In this document: positions 46,057-55,528 of the stretch, in pieces
Numbering within the stretch: the first letter of the stretch is position 1
Layout: every line of letters begins with the position of its first letter
Assembly (NCBI RefSeq): GCF_900475315.1
Contig: NZ_LS483369.1
Location: 1,768,905-1,832,904, forward strand
Length of the DNA stretch: 64,000 bases
Origin: Neisseria cinerea
GTDB taxonomy: Bacteria > Pseudomonadota > Gammaproteobacteria > Burkholderiales > Neisseriaceae
Direction of reading: 5' to 3'
Notes under the pieces: generated by a model
The model's input: only the letters and a program-made list of their open reading frames with translations
What the model was told of the DNA's origin: nothing
Databases searched by the model: none
Position numbers and translations under genes: made by a program

Positions 46057-46087
46057 GTGCCGTCCGAACAGGTTTCAGACGGCATTT
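46057..46087. terminator. Imperfect DUS hairpin at the rsmE 3' end
   Basis: One arm is gtGCCGTCCGAAC (two changes from the DUS); the other is an intact inverted DUS followed by TTTT. Confidence 0.6.
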
Positions 46088-46108
46088 TCTGTAAGGGAAT
46101 ATGCAGCC

Positions 46109-46834
46109 TTATGAAAAGTCGCCCCACAGTGTCTGCATGGCGGCAAGGGCGGCAAGGGCGGCGGTTTCTGTGCGTAAAATCCGTTTGCCGAGTGTGACTG
46201 CCTGAAAGCCAGCATCAAATGCATATTGCTCTTCTTGTTCCGTCCAGCCGCCTTCGGGGCCGACCATAAAGACGATTGAGTTGGATTGGGGGCGGATGGC
46301 GGCAAGTTTGCAGGCGCGGTTGATGCTCATAATCAGCCTGGTGCTTTCGGAAGGTATTTGCCTGAGGGATTCGCGATAAGTGGTGATGGGCAGTACGGGC
46401 GGTACAGTGTTCCTGCCGCTTTGCTCGCAGGCGGAAATGACGATTTCCTGCCACCGTGCGAGGCGTTTGTCGGCACGCTCCCCATTGAGGCGGACGATGC
46501 AACGTTCGCTGATGACGGGTTGTATGGCGGTTATGCCGAGTTCGACGCTTTTTTGCAGGGTAAAGTCCATGCGTTCGCCGGAAGATATGGATTGGATGAG
46601 TGTGATGTGCAGCGGGGATTCTGTATCGGCCGTTTCTTCGCGTAGAATCTCGGCCTCGGCGCGGCGTTTTTCCAAGACGGTCAGCCGTGCGGCGTGTGCC
46701 TTTCCTTTGCCGTCAAACAGGATGATTTCCGTACCGGTGCGGATGCGCAGGACGTTGAGGTGGCGGATGATGTTGTCGGGTAGGTTGACGGTTTGTCTGA
46801 CGGAGAGGTTTTCAGGCAGGTAGAATCGGGACAT
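46109..46834 (-). CDS. rsmE: 16S rRNA m3U1498 methyltransferase RsmE
   Basis: A 241-residue SPOUT-fold methyltransferase. The N-terminus MSRFYLPENLSVRQTVNLPDNIIRHLNVLRIRTG is a PUA-like RNA-binding domain. The SAM knot carries FMVGPEGGWTEQEEQYAFDAGFQAVTLGKRILRTETAALAAL. It methylates U1498 in the 30S decoding region. The start at 46834 is chosen over an upstream in-frame start at 46903, which gives unrelated sequence. Confidence 0.93.
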   Translation of the reverse strand: MSRFYLPENLSVRQTVNLPDNIIRHLNVLRIRTGTEIILFDGKGKAHAARLTVLEKRRAEAEILREETADTESPLHITLIQSISSGERMDFTLQKSVELGITAIQPVISERCIVRLNGERADKRLARWQEIVISACEQSGRNTVPPVLPITTYRESLRQIPSESTRLIMSINRACKLAAIRPQSNSIVFMVGPEGGWTEQEEQYAFDAGFQAVTLGKRILRTETAALAALAAMQTLWGDFS

Positions 46835-46946
46835 GGTTTTCAGGGGTGGAGATAATGTTGTGCCGTACGGCTGTTTCCAGGTACGGCGGATTTTAAACGG
46901 CAATTATACGTTTGTGCGCCGTAACCTCAAAATATAAGGATAGGAA

Positions 46947-47741
46947 GTGTTACACCGTTTGCAGAAAGTTGTGCGCCATATTGCCCAAACCGAGGTAATG
47001 CCGCGTTTTTTGAATACGCCCTCCCACCGTAAGGAGGACGGTTCCGTGCTCAGTGAGGCCGATCTTGCCGCGCAGACGGCTTTTGCTGCCGCGTTGCCGC
47101 TTTTAATCGACAGTCCGATGTTGGGCGAAGAAATGACGGTGCAGGAACAGTTTGCTTTGTGGGCGGAATATTCGGGAGAAAAGGGGCTTTGGGTTGTCGA
47201 TCCGATAGACGGTACAAACAATTTTGTCAACGGGCTGCCGCATTTTGCCGTATCGGTGGCGTTTATCCGAAACGGGCATGCGGAGTTGGGCGTGATTTAC
47301 AATCCGGTCAGCGGGGAATGTTTTTACGCCGAACGGGGGCAGGGTGCGTTTCTTAATGGGACACGCCTTCCTTTGCGTCTCGTGGATAAGAAGTTGAATG
47401 AGGCAATCGCGGGTGTGGAAATCAAATATCTCCGTTCCGGAAAGCTTTCCAGCCGTATGAGTACGCTTGCGCCTTTTGGAACAATACGGAGTATGGGCAG
47501 CAGTACGTTGGATTGGTGTTATTTGGCTTGCGGACGTTACGATGTTTATGTTCATGGCGGGCAGAAGCTGTGGGACTATGCTGCGGGTGCGTTGATTTTC
47601 GAGGAGGCGGGCGGCAGGCTGACGACTTTGGAAGGCGATGAATTCTGGAGCGGACAGCATGTGTTCAAACGTTCGGTTATTGCGGCGCTCGAACCTAATT
47701 TATTTGAACGCTGGGTCAGGTGGATAAGGGAAAATCAGTAG
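46947..47741 (+). CDS. suhB: Inositol monophosphatase family protein (SuhB/IMPase)
   Basis: A 264-residue phosphatase. The metal-binding motif is WVVDPIDGTNNFVNGLPHFAVSVAF (about residues 80-104) and the second motif is QKLWDYAAGALIFEEAGG. It starts with GTG at 46947 after AAGGA. SuhB both removes phosphate from inositol phosphates and binds RNA polymerase in enteric bacteria; which applies here is not known. Transcription continues toward the strong terminator at 47882. Confidence 0.88.
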   Translation: MLHRLQKVVRHIAQTEVMPRFLNTPSHRKEDGSVLSEADLAAQTAFAAALPLLIDSPMLGEEMTVQEQFALWAEYSGEKGLWVVDPIDGTNNFVNGLPHFAVSVAFIRNGHAELGVIYNPVSGECFYAERGQGAFLNGTRLPLRLVDKKLNEAIAGVEIKYLRSGKLSSRMSTLAPFGTIRSMGSSTLDWCYLACGRYDVYVHGGQKLWDYAAGALIFEEAGGRLTTLEGDEFWSGQHVFKRSVIAALEPNLFERWVRWIRENQ

Positions 47742-47773
47742 GTTCCAGAGACATTTGTTAATATATTTTCAAA

Positions 47774-47806
47774 ATTAATGTTTCTTAACATTAATAAAGG
47801 TACAAT
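47774..47806 (+). promoter_or_regulatory. Palindrome and -10 element upstream of a candidate small RNA
   Basis: ATTAATGTT-N4-AACATTAAT (47774-47782 with 47787-47795) is a perfect inverted repeat lying over the -35 and spacer of a TACAAT -10 (47801-47806). No good -35 hexamer is present. It looks like a regulator-controlled promoter. Confidence 0.45.
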
Positions 47807-47812
47807 GCTTTT

Positions 47813-47919
47813 GCTGGTTAACACTGTCGTTTCTCCCTTTTCGGCAGTGCAGCAAGTAAGACGTTTTCCCGCAATGTATTGACCATTCATACTTACCCTT
47901 GGTATGAATGGTTTTTTTT
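47813..47919 (+). ncRNA. Candidate small RNA between suhB and ychJ
   Basis: About 107 bases from the expected start after TACAAT to a strong terminator (ACCATTCATAC / GTATGAATGGT with a run of eight T, 47882-47919). An internal stem CACTGTCG / CGGCAGTG (near 47822-47850) precedes it. There is no open frame with a ribosome site. It could instead be the 3' UTR of suhB. I do not recognise it as NrrF, AniS or another named neisserial RNA. Confidence 0.4.
47882..47919 (+). terminator. Strong rho-independent terminator
   Basis: An 11-bp perfect stem (47882-47892 with 47902-47912) and a T-run. The T-run abuts the stop codon of the convergent ychJ. Confidence 0.9.
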
Positions 47920-48403
47920 ATACGTTTGGTCTCAGATATTTCCCACAGCAGGCTTTGAATTTCTTTTCGGAACCGCAAATGCAGGGCTGTTTCATGGTAG
48001 GCAGCGGAACGGTTGGATCGATGAAATACCATTGCTCCGCTATTTTCACGAATGCCGACAGCTCGTGATGCACTGCTCGGTTTTCCCCGTCTTGGAGGTA
48101 GGCTTTAAATTCGACTTGGGCGTGGTCTTTGCCGAGTATCTTGTGCGAGATGACGTTCAAGCCTAGCCATTCGGTTTCTATACTCCATTGCATCAGTTCG
48201 GCGGCATCGAGGAATGCTTGTTGTGACGGAACGGTGGTGGCAACGATGTAGTCGATGATGTGCAGAACATATGCACTGTATCGGGAGCGCATGAGCGTTT
48301 CGGCTGTCGCCGGCAGGATATGGCGCAGATGAAGCGGTTGGCAGCAGTCGGTATAGTCCGTGTCTGAACCGCATGGGCAGGGCAGGGGGTGGTGAGTGTT
48401 CAT
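47918..48403 (-). CDS. ychJ: YchJ / UPF0225 family protein with two SEC-C motifs
   Basis: A 161-residue protein. SEC-C zinc motifs lie at both ends: CPCGSDTDYTDCC (about residues 9-21) and CICGSEKKFKACC (about residues 141-153). Between them is an NTF2-like domain (ATAETLMRSRYSAYVLHIIDYIVATTVPSQQ). Function unknown; metal binding is expected. It begins before a DUS hairpin that separates it from fabG. Confidence 0.92.
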   Translation of the reverse strand: MNTHHPLPCPCGSDTDYTDCCQPLHLRHILPATAETLMRSRYSAYVLHIIDYIVATTVPSQQAFLDAAELMQWSIETEWLGLNVISHKILGKDHAQVEFKAYLQDGENRAVHHELSAFVKIAEQWYFIDPTVPLPTMKQPCICGSEKKFKACCGKYLRPNV

Positions 48404-48420
48404 TTTGCCTGAGAATGCAA

Positions 48421-48449
48421 ATGCCGTCTGAAAAGGTTTCAGACGGCAT
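48421..48449. terminator. DUS hairpin between fabG and ychJ
   Basis: A 13-bp stem (48421-48433 with 48437-48449), inverted DUS pair. Confidence 0.8.
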
Positions 48450-48467
48450 GGTTAAAAAGCCTGTCCG

Positions 48468-49214
48468 TCAGGGCATCAACATGCCGCCGTTGACATGAAG
48501 TGTCTGACCGGTAATGTATTTTGCCTGATCGGAAGCCAAGAATAAGACTGCATCGGCAATATCTTGTGCCTCCCCGAATTTGCCCAACGAAGTTTGCGCT
48601 TCGAAGGTTTTGCGGGTTTCTTCCGGCAGGGCGCGGGTCATGTCGGTATCGATAAAGCCGGGGGCGACGCAGTTGACGGTAATGCCGCGGCTGCCGACTT
48701 CGCGCGCCATGGATTTGGAGAAACCGATTAAGCCTGCTTTTGCCGCGGCATAGTTGGTTTGACCGGCATTGCCCATCACGCCGACGACGGATGTGATGTT
48801 GATGATACGGCCGGCGCGCTGCTTCATCATGCCGCGTAAGACGGCTTTAGAAGCGCGGAACACGGATTTGAGGTTGACCTGCATGATGTCGTCCCACTCT
48901 TCTTCTTTCATGCGCATCAGGAGGTTGTCGCGGGTGATACCGGCGTTGTTGACCAGAATATCCAGTTTGCCGAACGCTTTTTCGATGTCGGCAATCAGGC
49001 TTTCGATGGTTTCGGGTTCGGCAGAATCCAATGCACGACCTTCGCCGCCCCATTGCGCCAACCGTTCGCTAATCGCCGCAGCCCCGCTCTCACTGGTCGC
49101 CGTACCGATGACTTTGGCACCGGCTGCCGCCAGCGTATCAGCAATCGCTGCACCGATACCGCGCGATGCGCCTGTTACCAATGCGACTTTGCCGCTTAAA
49201 TCTTGTGTACTCAT
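48468..49214 (-). CDS. fabG: 3-oxoacyl-ACP reductase FabG
   Basis: A 248-residue short-chain dehydrogenase that reduces 3-ketoacyl-ACP with NADPH in fatty-acid elongation. The cofactor loop is TGASRGIGAAIA (about residues 14-25), then NNAG, catalytic Ser in INITSVVG and the YxxxK in NYAAAKAG (Tyr about 155, Lys 159). The C-terminus is TLHVNGGMLMP. The start at 49214 follows AAGGAAAAG. It closes the fab cluster on this strand, 62 bp downstream of guaA. Confidence 0.95.
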   Translation of the reverse strand: MSTQDLSGKVALVTGASRGIGAAIADTLAAAGAKVIGTATSESGAAAISERLAQWGGEGRALDSAEPETIESLIADIEKAFGKLDILVNNAGITRDNLLMRMKEEEWDDIMQVNLKSVFRASKAVLRGMMKQRAGRIINITSVVGVMGNAGQTNYAAAKAGLIGFSKSMAREVGSRGITVNCVAPGFIDTDMTRALPEETRKTFEAQTSLGKFGEAQDIADAVLFLASDQAKYITGQTLHVNGGMLMP

Positions 49215-49275
49215 GTCTTTTCCTTTTTTCCGATAACCAAAGGACTGTGCCGTATTGAACAGCACAGTCGGCCGT

Positions 49276-50841
49276 TTATTCCCATTCAATCGTGGCAGGC
49301 GGTTTGCCGCTCACATCGTAAACCACGCGGTTGATGCCTTTGACTTCGTTGATGATGCGGTTGGACACACGGCCGAGCAGTGAGTATGGCAGTTCTGCCC
49401 AGTGTGCGGTCATAAAGTCGCTGGTGATGACGGCACGCAGCGCGACGACGTAGTCGTAAGTGCGTCCGTCGCCCATTACGCCGACGGATTTGACGGGCAG
49501 GAATACGGCGAAGGCTTGGCTGGTCAGGTCATACCAAGGCGTGCCGTTTTCGTCGGTGGTGTTGCGTAATTCTTGAATGAAAATGTCGTCTGCTTGACGG
49601 AGCAAGTCGGCGTATTCTTTTTTCACTTCGCCCAAGATGCGCACGCCCAAACCCGGGCCGGGGAACGGATGGCGGTACACCATTTCGCGTGGCAGGCCCA
49701 AAGCAACGCCCAATTCGCGCACTTCGTCTTTGAACAAATCGCGCAACGGCTCAAGCAGCTTGAGCTTCATATTTTCGGGCAGGCCGCCGACGTTGTGGTG
49801 CGATTTGATGGCGTGGGCTTTTTTGGTTTTCGCGCCTGCGGATTCGATTACGTCGGGGTAAATCGTGCCTTGCGCCAGCCATTTGGCGTTGGTGAGTTTT
49901 TTCTCTTCGGCATCAAATACTTCGATAAATTCCGCGCCGATGATTTTGCGTTTTTTCTCAGGATCGGTCACGCCGGCGAGTTTCGCCATAAACTGCCCTT
50001 CGGCATCGACGTGAATCACTTTCACACCCAAGTTGCGGGCGAACATATCCATCACCATTTTGCCTTCGTTCAGGCGCAACAAACCGTGATCGACGAACAC
50101 GCAGGTCAGTTGGTCGCCGATGGCGCGGTGAATCAGCGCGGCGGCTACGGAAGAGTCCACGCCGCCCGACAAACCTAAAATCACTTCGTCGTTGCCGACC
50201 TGTTCGCGGATTTTGGCAACGGCTTCTTCGATGTAGTTCGGCATCGTCCAGCTCGGTTGCGCGCCGCAGATGTCCAAGACAAAGCGGTTCAACAGGGCGC
50301 GGCCTTGTTTGGTGTGGGTAACTTCGGGGTGGAACTGGATGCCGTAGAATTGTTTTTCGGCGTTTTCCATCATGGCAATCGGGCAGGAAGGGGTATCGCC
50401 GATGACAGAGAAGCCGGTAGGTAGTTTGGACACTTTATCGCCGTGGCTCATCCATACGTCGAGCGTATTAGGCGCATCGTCTTGAATGCCGCGTGTCAGC
50501 TGGCTGTCGATGGTTTTAACTTGCGTATAACCAAATTCACGTTGGTTACCCGGGGTAACTTCGCCGCCTAAGTGGTGCGCCATAAATTGCATGCCGTAAC
50601 AAATGCCCAAAACCGGAATACCCAAATCAAAAATGCCGGTATCGGCTTGATAGTCGGATTCGTAAACGGAATTAGGGCCGCCGGAAAGGATGATGCCTTT
50701 CGGATTGAAGGCTTTGATTTCGTCCAAAGGCATATCGAAAGAATGCAGTTCGCAGTAAACGTGGGCTTCGCGCACGCGGCGGGCGATCAGCTGGGTAACT
50801 TGCGAACCGAAGTCGAGGATGAGGATTTTGTCTTGGGTCAT
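49276..50841 (-). CDS. guaA: GMP synthase (glutamine-hydrolysing)
   Basis: A 521-residue enzyme turning XMP to GMP. The class I glutaminase domain has [15 protein letters not shown] (nucleophile Cys about 86) and [11 protein letters not shown]. The ATP-pyrophosphatase has [20 protein letters not shown]. The C-terminus is the dimerisation domain ending PPATIEWE. It lies between msbA and fabG, with no functional link apparent. Confidence 0.98.
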   Translation of the reverse strand: MTQDKILILDFGSQVTQLIARRVREAHVYCELHSFDMPLDEIKAFNPKGIILSGGPNSVYESDYQADTGIFDLGIPVLGICYGMQFMAHHLGGEVTPGNQREFGYTQVKTIDSQLTRGIQDDAPNTLDVWMSHGDKVSKLPTGFSVIGDTPSCPIAMMENAEKQFYGIQFHPEVTHTKQGRALLNRFVLDICGAQPSWTMPNYIEEAVAKIREQVGNDEVILGLSGGVDSSVAAALIHRAIGDQLTCVFVDHGLLRLNEGKMVMDMFARNLGVKVIHVDAEGQFMAKLAGVTDPEKKRKIIGAEFIEVFDAEEKKLTNAKWLAQGTIYPDVIESAGAKTKKAHAIKSHHNVGGLPENMKLKLLEPLRDLFKDEVRELGVALGLPREMVYRHPFPGPGLGVRILGEVKKEYADLLRQADDIFIQELRNTTDENGTPWYDLTSQAFAVFLPVKSVGVMGDGRTYDYVVALRAVITSDFMTAHWAELPYSLLGRVSNRIINEVKGINRVVYDVSGKPPATIEWE

Positions 50842-50889
50842 AATGGGTTTTACAGTGATTGAAGATGATCGGATGGACTGACGAATATT

Positions 50890-50939
50890 ATGCCGTCTGA
50901 AAGGATTTGGATGATTGTACCATTTCAGACGGCATTTTG
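50890..50939. terminator. DUS hairpin between msbA and guaA
   Basis: A 13-bp stem (50890-50902 with 50923-50935) with a 20-base loop. A third DUS follows immediately and forms the end of msbA. Confidence 0.75.
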
Positions 50940-50940
50940 T

Positions 50941-52809
50941 TTATGCCGTCTGAAAGGCGGCGGTATCTTTTCCGGAGATGTTCCTCAGCATGGTGTAGTA
51001 GCCGTTTTGGGACATGAGTTGATCGTGTGTGCCTTGTTCGATGATTTTGCCGCCGTCCATGACGATGATGCGGTCGGCGGATTCGATGGTGGTCAGGCGG
51101 TGGGCAACGATGATGCTGGTACGGTTTTCCATCAGGCGTTCGAGTGCCTGTTGGACGAGGCGTTCGGATTCGTTGTCCAGTGCGCTGGTGGCTTCGTCCA
51201 GAAGCAGTATCGGTGCGTCTTTCAAAACGGCGCGGGCGATGGCGACGCGTTGCCGTTGCCCGCCGGAAAGTTTGCTGCCGTTCGCCCCGATGTGCTGGTG
51301 CAGTCCGAGCGGGGAGCTGTCAATCAGGCTTTGCAGGTTGGCGGCTTGGAGGGCGGACAGGACTTCGGATTCGCTTGCATCGGGATGGCTGTAGCGGACG
51401 TTTTCAAACAGGGTGTCGTCAAACAGGAATACGTCTTGGGAGACGAGGGCAAATTGGGCGCGCAGGTAATCGAGTTTGATGTCGGCGATGTCGGTGCCGT
51501 CTATGCATATGTTGCCGGCAGACGGTTCGACAAAGCGGGGCAACAGGTTGACGACGGTGGATTTGCCGCTGCCGGAACGTCCGACAAGGGCGATACGCTC
51601 TCCTTGCCTGATGTCCAAATTGAAGTTGTCGAGGGCTTTGATGCCGTCTGAACGGTATTCGACGTCGATATTGCGGAAGCTGAGGCTGCCTTTGATGTGT
51701 TGCGGCATCAGCGTGCCTTTGTCCTGTTCCGGCGGGGTATCGAGAAATTCGCATACGCCGTCGGCGGCAAGGAACATGGTCTGCATGGGGATGCTGACGT
51801 TGGCAAGGCTTTTGATGGGGGAGAGCATTTGCAGCATGGCGACGATGAATGCCATAAATTCGCCGATGGTGGTGTAGCCTTTTTGGCTTTGCCACAGGGC
51901 GGTGAAGATGACAACGGCGAGCGCGGAGGAGGCGATGAATTCGCTGAACGGTGAGCGTGCTGCCGTTGCCTGCGTGATTTTTTTGCTGAGCCGGACAATG
52001 GTGCTGTTGATGGCGTCAAAGCGGTTTGCGGCCTGTTTTTGTCCGCCGAAGAGCTTGACGACGCGGTGTCCCTGATGAACTTCGGCAATAATATTGTTCA
52101 TCGTGCCTATGCTTTTTTGCGAGTCGGCAATGACATGTTCCAGGCGGTTGCGGTAGTAACGCGACAGCATGGACAGCAGGGGGAACATGAGGACGACGAT
52201 GAGGCTGAGCTGCCAGTTGAGGTAAAGTAGGACGATGGTCAGCCCGATGACGATCATGGTGTCGCGGGTCAGGACGATGAAGACGCTGCTGGCGTTGCTG
52301 ATTGCCTGTTCGGTCAGGTTGAGCATATTCATCAGTACCGTGCCTGACGGGGTTTCCTGATGGTAGCGTGAGGAGAGGGTCAGCATTTTGGCGAACATGT
52401 CTTTGCGGATGCGGCTGATCGCCATGACGGAAACCCAGGTCATGAAATAGGTGCTGACGAAGCGGCAGATTCCCCTGATGATGACGAGGGTGATGAGAAA
52501 GAGGGGGACGGTCCAGATTTTGTTTTCCGTTCCCCAAATCATGTAGGTAAACTGTTCGCGCCAGTTTTGCAGTGTGGTGAGGATGCCGGAGGCGGCAGAC
52601 AGTTCGGGCGGCGCGGCGGGTGCGGCAAAACCTTGGTTGACCAGGGGGGCGATGAAGGCGGCAAGATAGCTTTCGGTGGCGGCAACGCCGAAGATGGCAA
52701 TCAGCGCGGCAACGATGCGGCTTTTGTAGGGGCGGATGTATGCCGTCAGGCGCATAAAGCTGCGGGCGTCTTCTTGTTTGAACAGTCCGAAAGTCAGTTT
52801 TTCTATCAT
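50941..52809 (-). CDS. msbA: Lipid A export ATP-binding/permease protein MsbA
   Basis: A 622-residue half-transporter that flips lipid A-core across the inner membrane. An N-terminal six-helix domain (about residues 25-345) precedes the nucleotide-binding domain: Walker A GRSGSGKST, signature LSGGQRQRVAIARA, Walker B ILLLDEATSALD, and H-loop VAHRLTTI. The final codons AAFQTA and the stop are supplied by an inverted DUS at 50942-50953, so the uptake sequence is part of the gene. It follows fabD after a hairpin. Confidence 0.95.
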   Translation of the reverse strand: MIEKLTFGLFKQEDARSFMRLTAYIRPYKSRIVAALIAIFGVAATESYLAAFIAPLVNQGFAAPAAPPELSAASGILTTLQNWREQFTYMIWGTENKIWTVPLFLITLVIIRGICRFVSTYFMTWVSVMAISRIRKDMFAKMLTLSSRYHQETPSGTVLMNMLNLTEQAISNASSVFIVLTRDTMIVIGLTIVLLYLNWQLSLIVVLMFPLLSMLSRYYRNRLEHVIADSQKSIGTMNNIIAEVHQGHRVVKLFGGQKQAANRFDAINSTIVRLSKKITQATAARSPFSEFIASSALAVVIFTALWQSQKGYTTIGEFMAFIVAMLQMLSPIKSLANVSIPMQTMFLAADGVCEFLDTPPEQDKGTLMPQHIKGSLSFRNIDVEYRSDGIKALDNFNLDIRQGERIALVGRSGSGKSTVVNLLPRFVEPSAGNICIDGTDIADIKLDYLRAQFALVSQDVFLFDDTLFENVRYSHPDASESEVLSALQAANLQSLIDSSPLGLHQHIGANGSKLSGGQRQRVAIARAVLKDAPILLLDEATSALDNESERLVQQALERLMENRTSIIVAHRLTTIESADRIIVMDGGKIIEQGTHDQLMSQNGYYTMLRNISGKDTAAFQTA

Positions 52810-52904
52810 GTTGGTGTAGCGGAAACTGTAATGGCATCCGCTGTCGGTGGTTTGGTCGTCATCGATTATAGCGCAAATATGCGGCTGTTTGCCGTTCGGA
52901 CGTG

Positions 52905-52936
52905 AAAAGCAGCCTGAGGCGGGCAGGCTGCTTTTT
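52905..52936. terminator. Hairpin between fabD and msbA
   Basis: A 12-bp perfect stem AAAAGCAGCCTG / CAGGCTGCTTTT (52905-52916 with 52924-52935). It works in either direction. It does not contain the standard DUS. Confidence 0.75.
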
Positions 52937-52947
52937 GCGGAACGAAG

Positions 52948-53874
52948 TCAGTGTGCTTCTATAAAGGCGGCAATCTGTCCGGCATCGGTCAGCGCGCTGC
53001 ACGCGGCGGCTTTGTTGATGCGTTTGGCCAGACCTGCCAAAACTTTGCCCGGGCCGCATTCGGCGGATTCGGTGATGCCGTCTGAAACAAGGGCGTTGAC
53101 GGTTTCCGTCCAGCGTACGGGGCTGTAAAGCTGGCGGACGAGCGCGTCTTTGATTTTGTCGGCATCATCGTAGGCGGCAACGTCGGCATTGTGGATAACG
53201 CGGATTTGCGGCTGTTTGATTACAACCGATTTCAGGGCCTCGGCAAGTTTTTCGGCGGCAGGCTTCATGAGGCTGCAATGGGAAGGTACGGACACGGGCA
53301 GCGGCAGGGCGCGTTTGGCACCGGTTTCTTTGGCGGCGGACATGGCGCGCTCGACGGCGGCGGCATTGCCTGCAATCACGACTTGTCCGGGCGAGTTGAA
53401 GTTGACAGCTTCGACCACTTCATCCTGTGCGGATTCGGTGCAAATCTGCCTTACTTGTTCATCTTCTAAACCCAAAATTGCCGCCATTGCGCCCACGCCT
53501 TGCGGTACGGCAGACTGCATTAGTTCGGCGCGTAGGCGCACGAGTTTGACGGCGTCTGCAAAATCCAATGCGCCGGCGGCGACAAGCGCGGTATATTCGC
53601 CGAGGCTGTGTCCGGCAACGGCGACAGGCGTTTTGCCGCCCGCTTCCAAATAGGCGCGGTAAACGGCAACGCCGGCGGCGAGCATGATGGGTTGGGTATT
53701 GACGGTTTGCCCGATGATTTCGGAATCGCTACCGTTGATCATCGCCCACAAGTCTTGACCTAATATGGCGGATGCTTCGTCAAATGTGTTTTTGACGATG
53801 GCCTGCCCTGTAAAGCCGTTCATCATGCCGGGGCTTTGAGAACCTTGTCCGGGAAAGAAGAATGCAAAAGACAT
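52948..53874 (-). CDS. fabD: Malonyl-CoA-ACP transacylase FabD
   Basis: A 308-residue acyltransferase that moves malonyl from CoA to ACP. FFPGQGSQSPGM (residues 7-18) opens the fold, the nucleophile Ser is in AGHSLGEYTALVAAG (about residue 92), and the catalytic His lies in SVPSHCSLM. It is the usual length and sits in the fab cluster. Confidence 0.96.
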   Translation of the reverse strand: MSFAFFFPGQGSQSPGMMNGFTGQAIVKNTFDEASAILGQDLWAMINGSDSEIIGQTVNTQPIMLAAGVAVYRAYLEAGGKTPVAVAGHSLGEYTALVAAGALDFADAVKLVRLRAELMQSAVPQGVGAMAAILGLEDEQVRQICTESAQDEVVEAVNFNSPGQVVIAGNAAAVERAMSAAKETGAKRALPLPVSVPSHCSLMKPAAEKLAEALKSVVIKQPQIRVIHNADVAAYDDADKIKDALVRQLYSPVRWTETVNALVSDGITESAECGPGKVLAGLAKRINKAAACSALTDAGQIAAFIEAH

Positions 53875-53899
53875 GGTATTCCTTTATTTGGTTGGATAA

Positions 53900-54271
53900 T
53901 CAGGTATTCTGCCCGAGTTTTACGAAAAATTCAGGCGGGACAAAATAATAAATCAGGATAAAGGTTGCCAGGATATTGCCTGTAACGGTCAGGAGGAGCA
54001 TGAATGCAAAACGCTTTTTCGCTGTCTTATGTCTGAATGTCATGCTGCCGAAATACGCGCCCACCCAGCCGCCGAGCAATGCAGGCAGGAGCAGGCGGTA
54101 TTCGGGAATGCGGTACTTTCCCTGTACGGCACGCCTTTTGTCTATGCCGTAAAGTGCAAACGTGTAGAGGGATAATATTGAGTAACACGCACCCAATATG
54201 GGGAAAAACATCGAGACGACAGGTAAAAATGCCGCACACGCAATCGGTTTGAGGAGGGTTGGCCGCTTCAT
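53900..54271 (-). CDS. DUF1294 membrane protein
   Basis: A 123-residue inner-membrane protein with three hydrophobic helices. The DUF1294 signature is YGIDKRRAVQGKYRIPEYRLLLPALLGGWVGAYFGSMTFRHKTAKKRFAF. No cold-shock domain is attached, unlike longer relatives. Function unknown. It lies between fabH and fabD and is bounded by a DUS hairpin. Confidence 0.88.
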   Translation of the reverse strand: MKRPTLLKPIACAAFLPVVSMFFPILGACYSILSLYTFALYGIDKRRAVQGKYRIPEYRLLLPALLGGWVGAYFGSMTFRHKTAKKRFAFMLLLTVTGNILATFILIYYFVPPEFFVKLGQNT

Positions 54272-54281
54272 GGTAAGGGAA

Positions 54282-54312
54282 ATGCCGTCTGAAAACTTGT
54301 TTCAGACGGCAT
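54282..54312. terminator. DUS hairpin after fabH
   Basis: A 13-bp stem (54282-54294 with 54300-54312), inverted DUS pair. Confidence 0.8.
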
Positions 54313-54316
54313 CAGG

Positions 54317-55279
54317 TTAATATTCCATCAATACCGCGCCCCACGCGAAACCGCCGCCGATACCTTCGAGCAGCAGGTTCTGACCGCGTTTGATTTGTCC
54401 GCTGCGGATGCCCGTATCCAAAGCCAGCGGAATCGAGGCGGCGGACGTGTTGCCGTGGTCTTGGACGGTCAGGATGACTTTGTCCATACTCAAACCCAAG
54501 TGTTTCGCAGTGGATTCGATGATACGGCGGTTTGCCTGATGGGGAACAATCCAGTCGATTTGTTCGGCGGTATAACCGGCTTCGCCGATAACTTCATCGG
54601 CGATTTTTGCCAGCATTTTGACGGCGAATTTGAATACGCCCGGTCCGTCCATAGTGATATAAGGCGATCCGCAGATTTTTCCTTCAGCGATTTGTCCGGG
54701 CGCATTGAGCAGGTTCAGGTAGTTGCCGTCTGCCTTCAGTTTGCCGTGGATGATGCCCGGTTTGTCCGACGCGCTTAAAACTACCGCGCCCGCACCGTCG
54801 CCGAACAATACGCAGGTTGTACGGTCGTTCCAGTCTACAATGCGGCTGAAGGTTTCCGCACCGATGACCAGTGCGTTTTTCGCCATGCCGCTTTGAATGT
54901 AGGCGTTTGCCGTGGTCAACGCGTACATAAAGCCCGCACACACCGCCTGAACGTCGAAGGCGGGGCAGCCGTTGGTTATGCCCAATTTTTGCTGCACGAT
55001 GGTCGCAGTAGACGGAAACTGCATATCCGGAGTTGCCGTTGCCACAATAATCAAATCGATTTCACCGCTGTCCAATCCGGCGGCATCCAGGGCACGGCGG
55101 GCCGCTTCGGCTGCAAGATCGCTGGTTTTCTCGTTTTCGGCTGCAATATGGCGGAACTTAATGCCCGTACGCGCGGTAATCCACTCGTCAGAGGTATCTA
55201 CCTTTTGGGCAAGGTCGTCATTGCTGACGCGGTTGGCAGGAAGATAGCTGCCCGTGCCGGAAATTTTTGCATACTGCAT
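54317..55279 (-). CDS. fabH: 3-oxoacyl-ACP synthase III FabH
   Basis: A 320-residue condensing enzyme that starts fatty-acid chains from acetyl-CoA and malonyl-ACP. The catalytic Cys is in [14 protein letters not shown] (about residue 113), His in [13 protein letters not shown] and Asn in [11 protein letters not shown]. The N-terminus [20 protein letters not shown] is typical. It lies in the plsX-fabH-fabD order usual in bacteria, but with an insertion between it and plsX. Confidence 0.96.
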   Translation of the reverse strand: MQYAKISGTGSYLPANRVSNDDLAQKVDTSDEWITARTGIKFRHIAAENEKTSDLAAEAARRALDAAGLDSGEIDLIIVATATPDMQFPSTATIVQQKLGITNGCPAFDVQAVCAGFMYALTTANAYIQSGMAKNALVIGAETFSRIVDWNDRTTCVLFGDGAGAVVLSASDKPGIIHGKLKADGNYLNLLNAPGQIAEGKICGSPYITMDGPGVFKFAVKMLAKIADEVIGEAGYTAEQIDWIVPHQANRRIIESTAKHLGLSMDKVILTVQDHGNTSAASIPLALDTGIRSGQIKRGQNLLLEGIGGGFAWGAVLMEY

Positions 55280-55473
55280 GGGAACGGCCTTTTTAGAGAG
55301 TTGGTTCAGATTCGGCTATTGTAAGCGAAAAACCGATGATTGCCCAATACGGACAGGGTGCAAATGACGGAAACAGGGATGGGGGTGTGGTTTGGGATAC
55401 AGATGGTTTTCAGATGCAGATTGCCGTGGACAGGCAGGGCGGGGTTGCCGATACGCTGTTTTAAGCGAAGGAA

Positions 55474-55511
55474 ATGCCGTCTGAAAACCAAACCTGCTTC
55501 AGACGGCATTT
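55474..55511. terminator. DUS hairpin between the orphan cluster and fabH
   Basis: Inverted DUS pair (55474-55485 with 55498-55509). It separates the AT-rich orphan genes from fabH. Confidence 0.75.
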
Positions 55512-55528
55512 TGATTGTTGGGTTTCCA

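Larger units (their letters stand above)
45757..46108. other. glyS-rsmE spacer (352 bp)
   Basis: Begins with a DUS hairpin (45773-45799) and ends with an imperfect DUS hairpin (46057-46085) next to rsmE. Between them I see no gene, promoter pair or known repeat. Confidence 0.6.
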
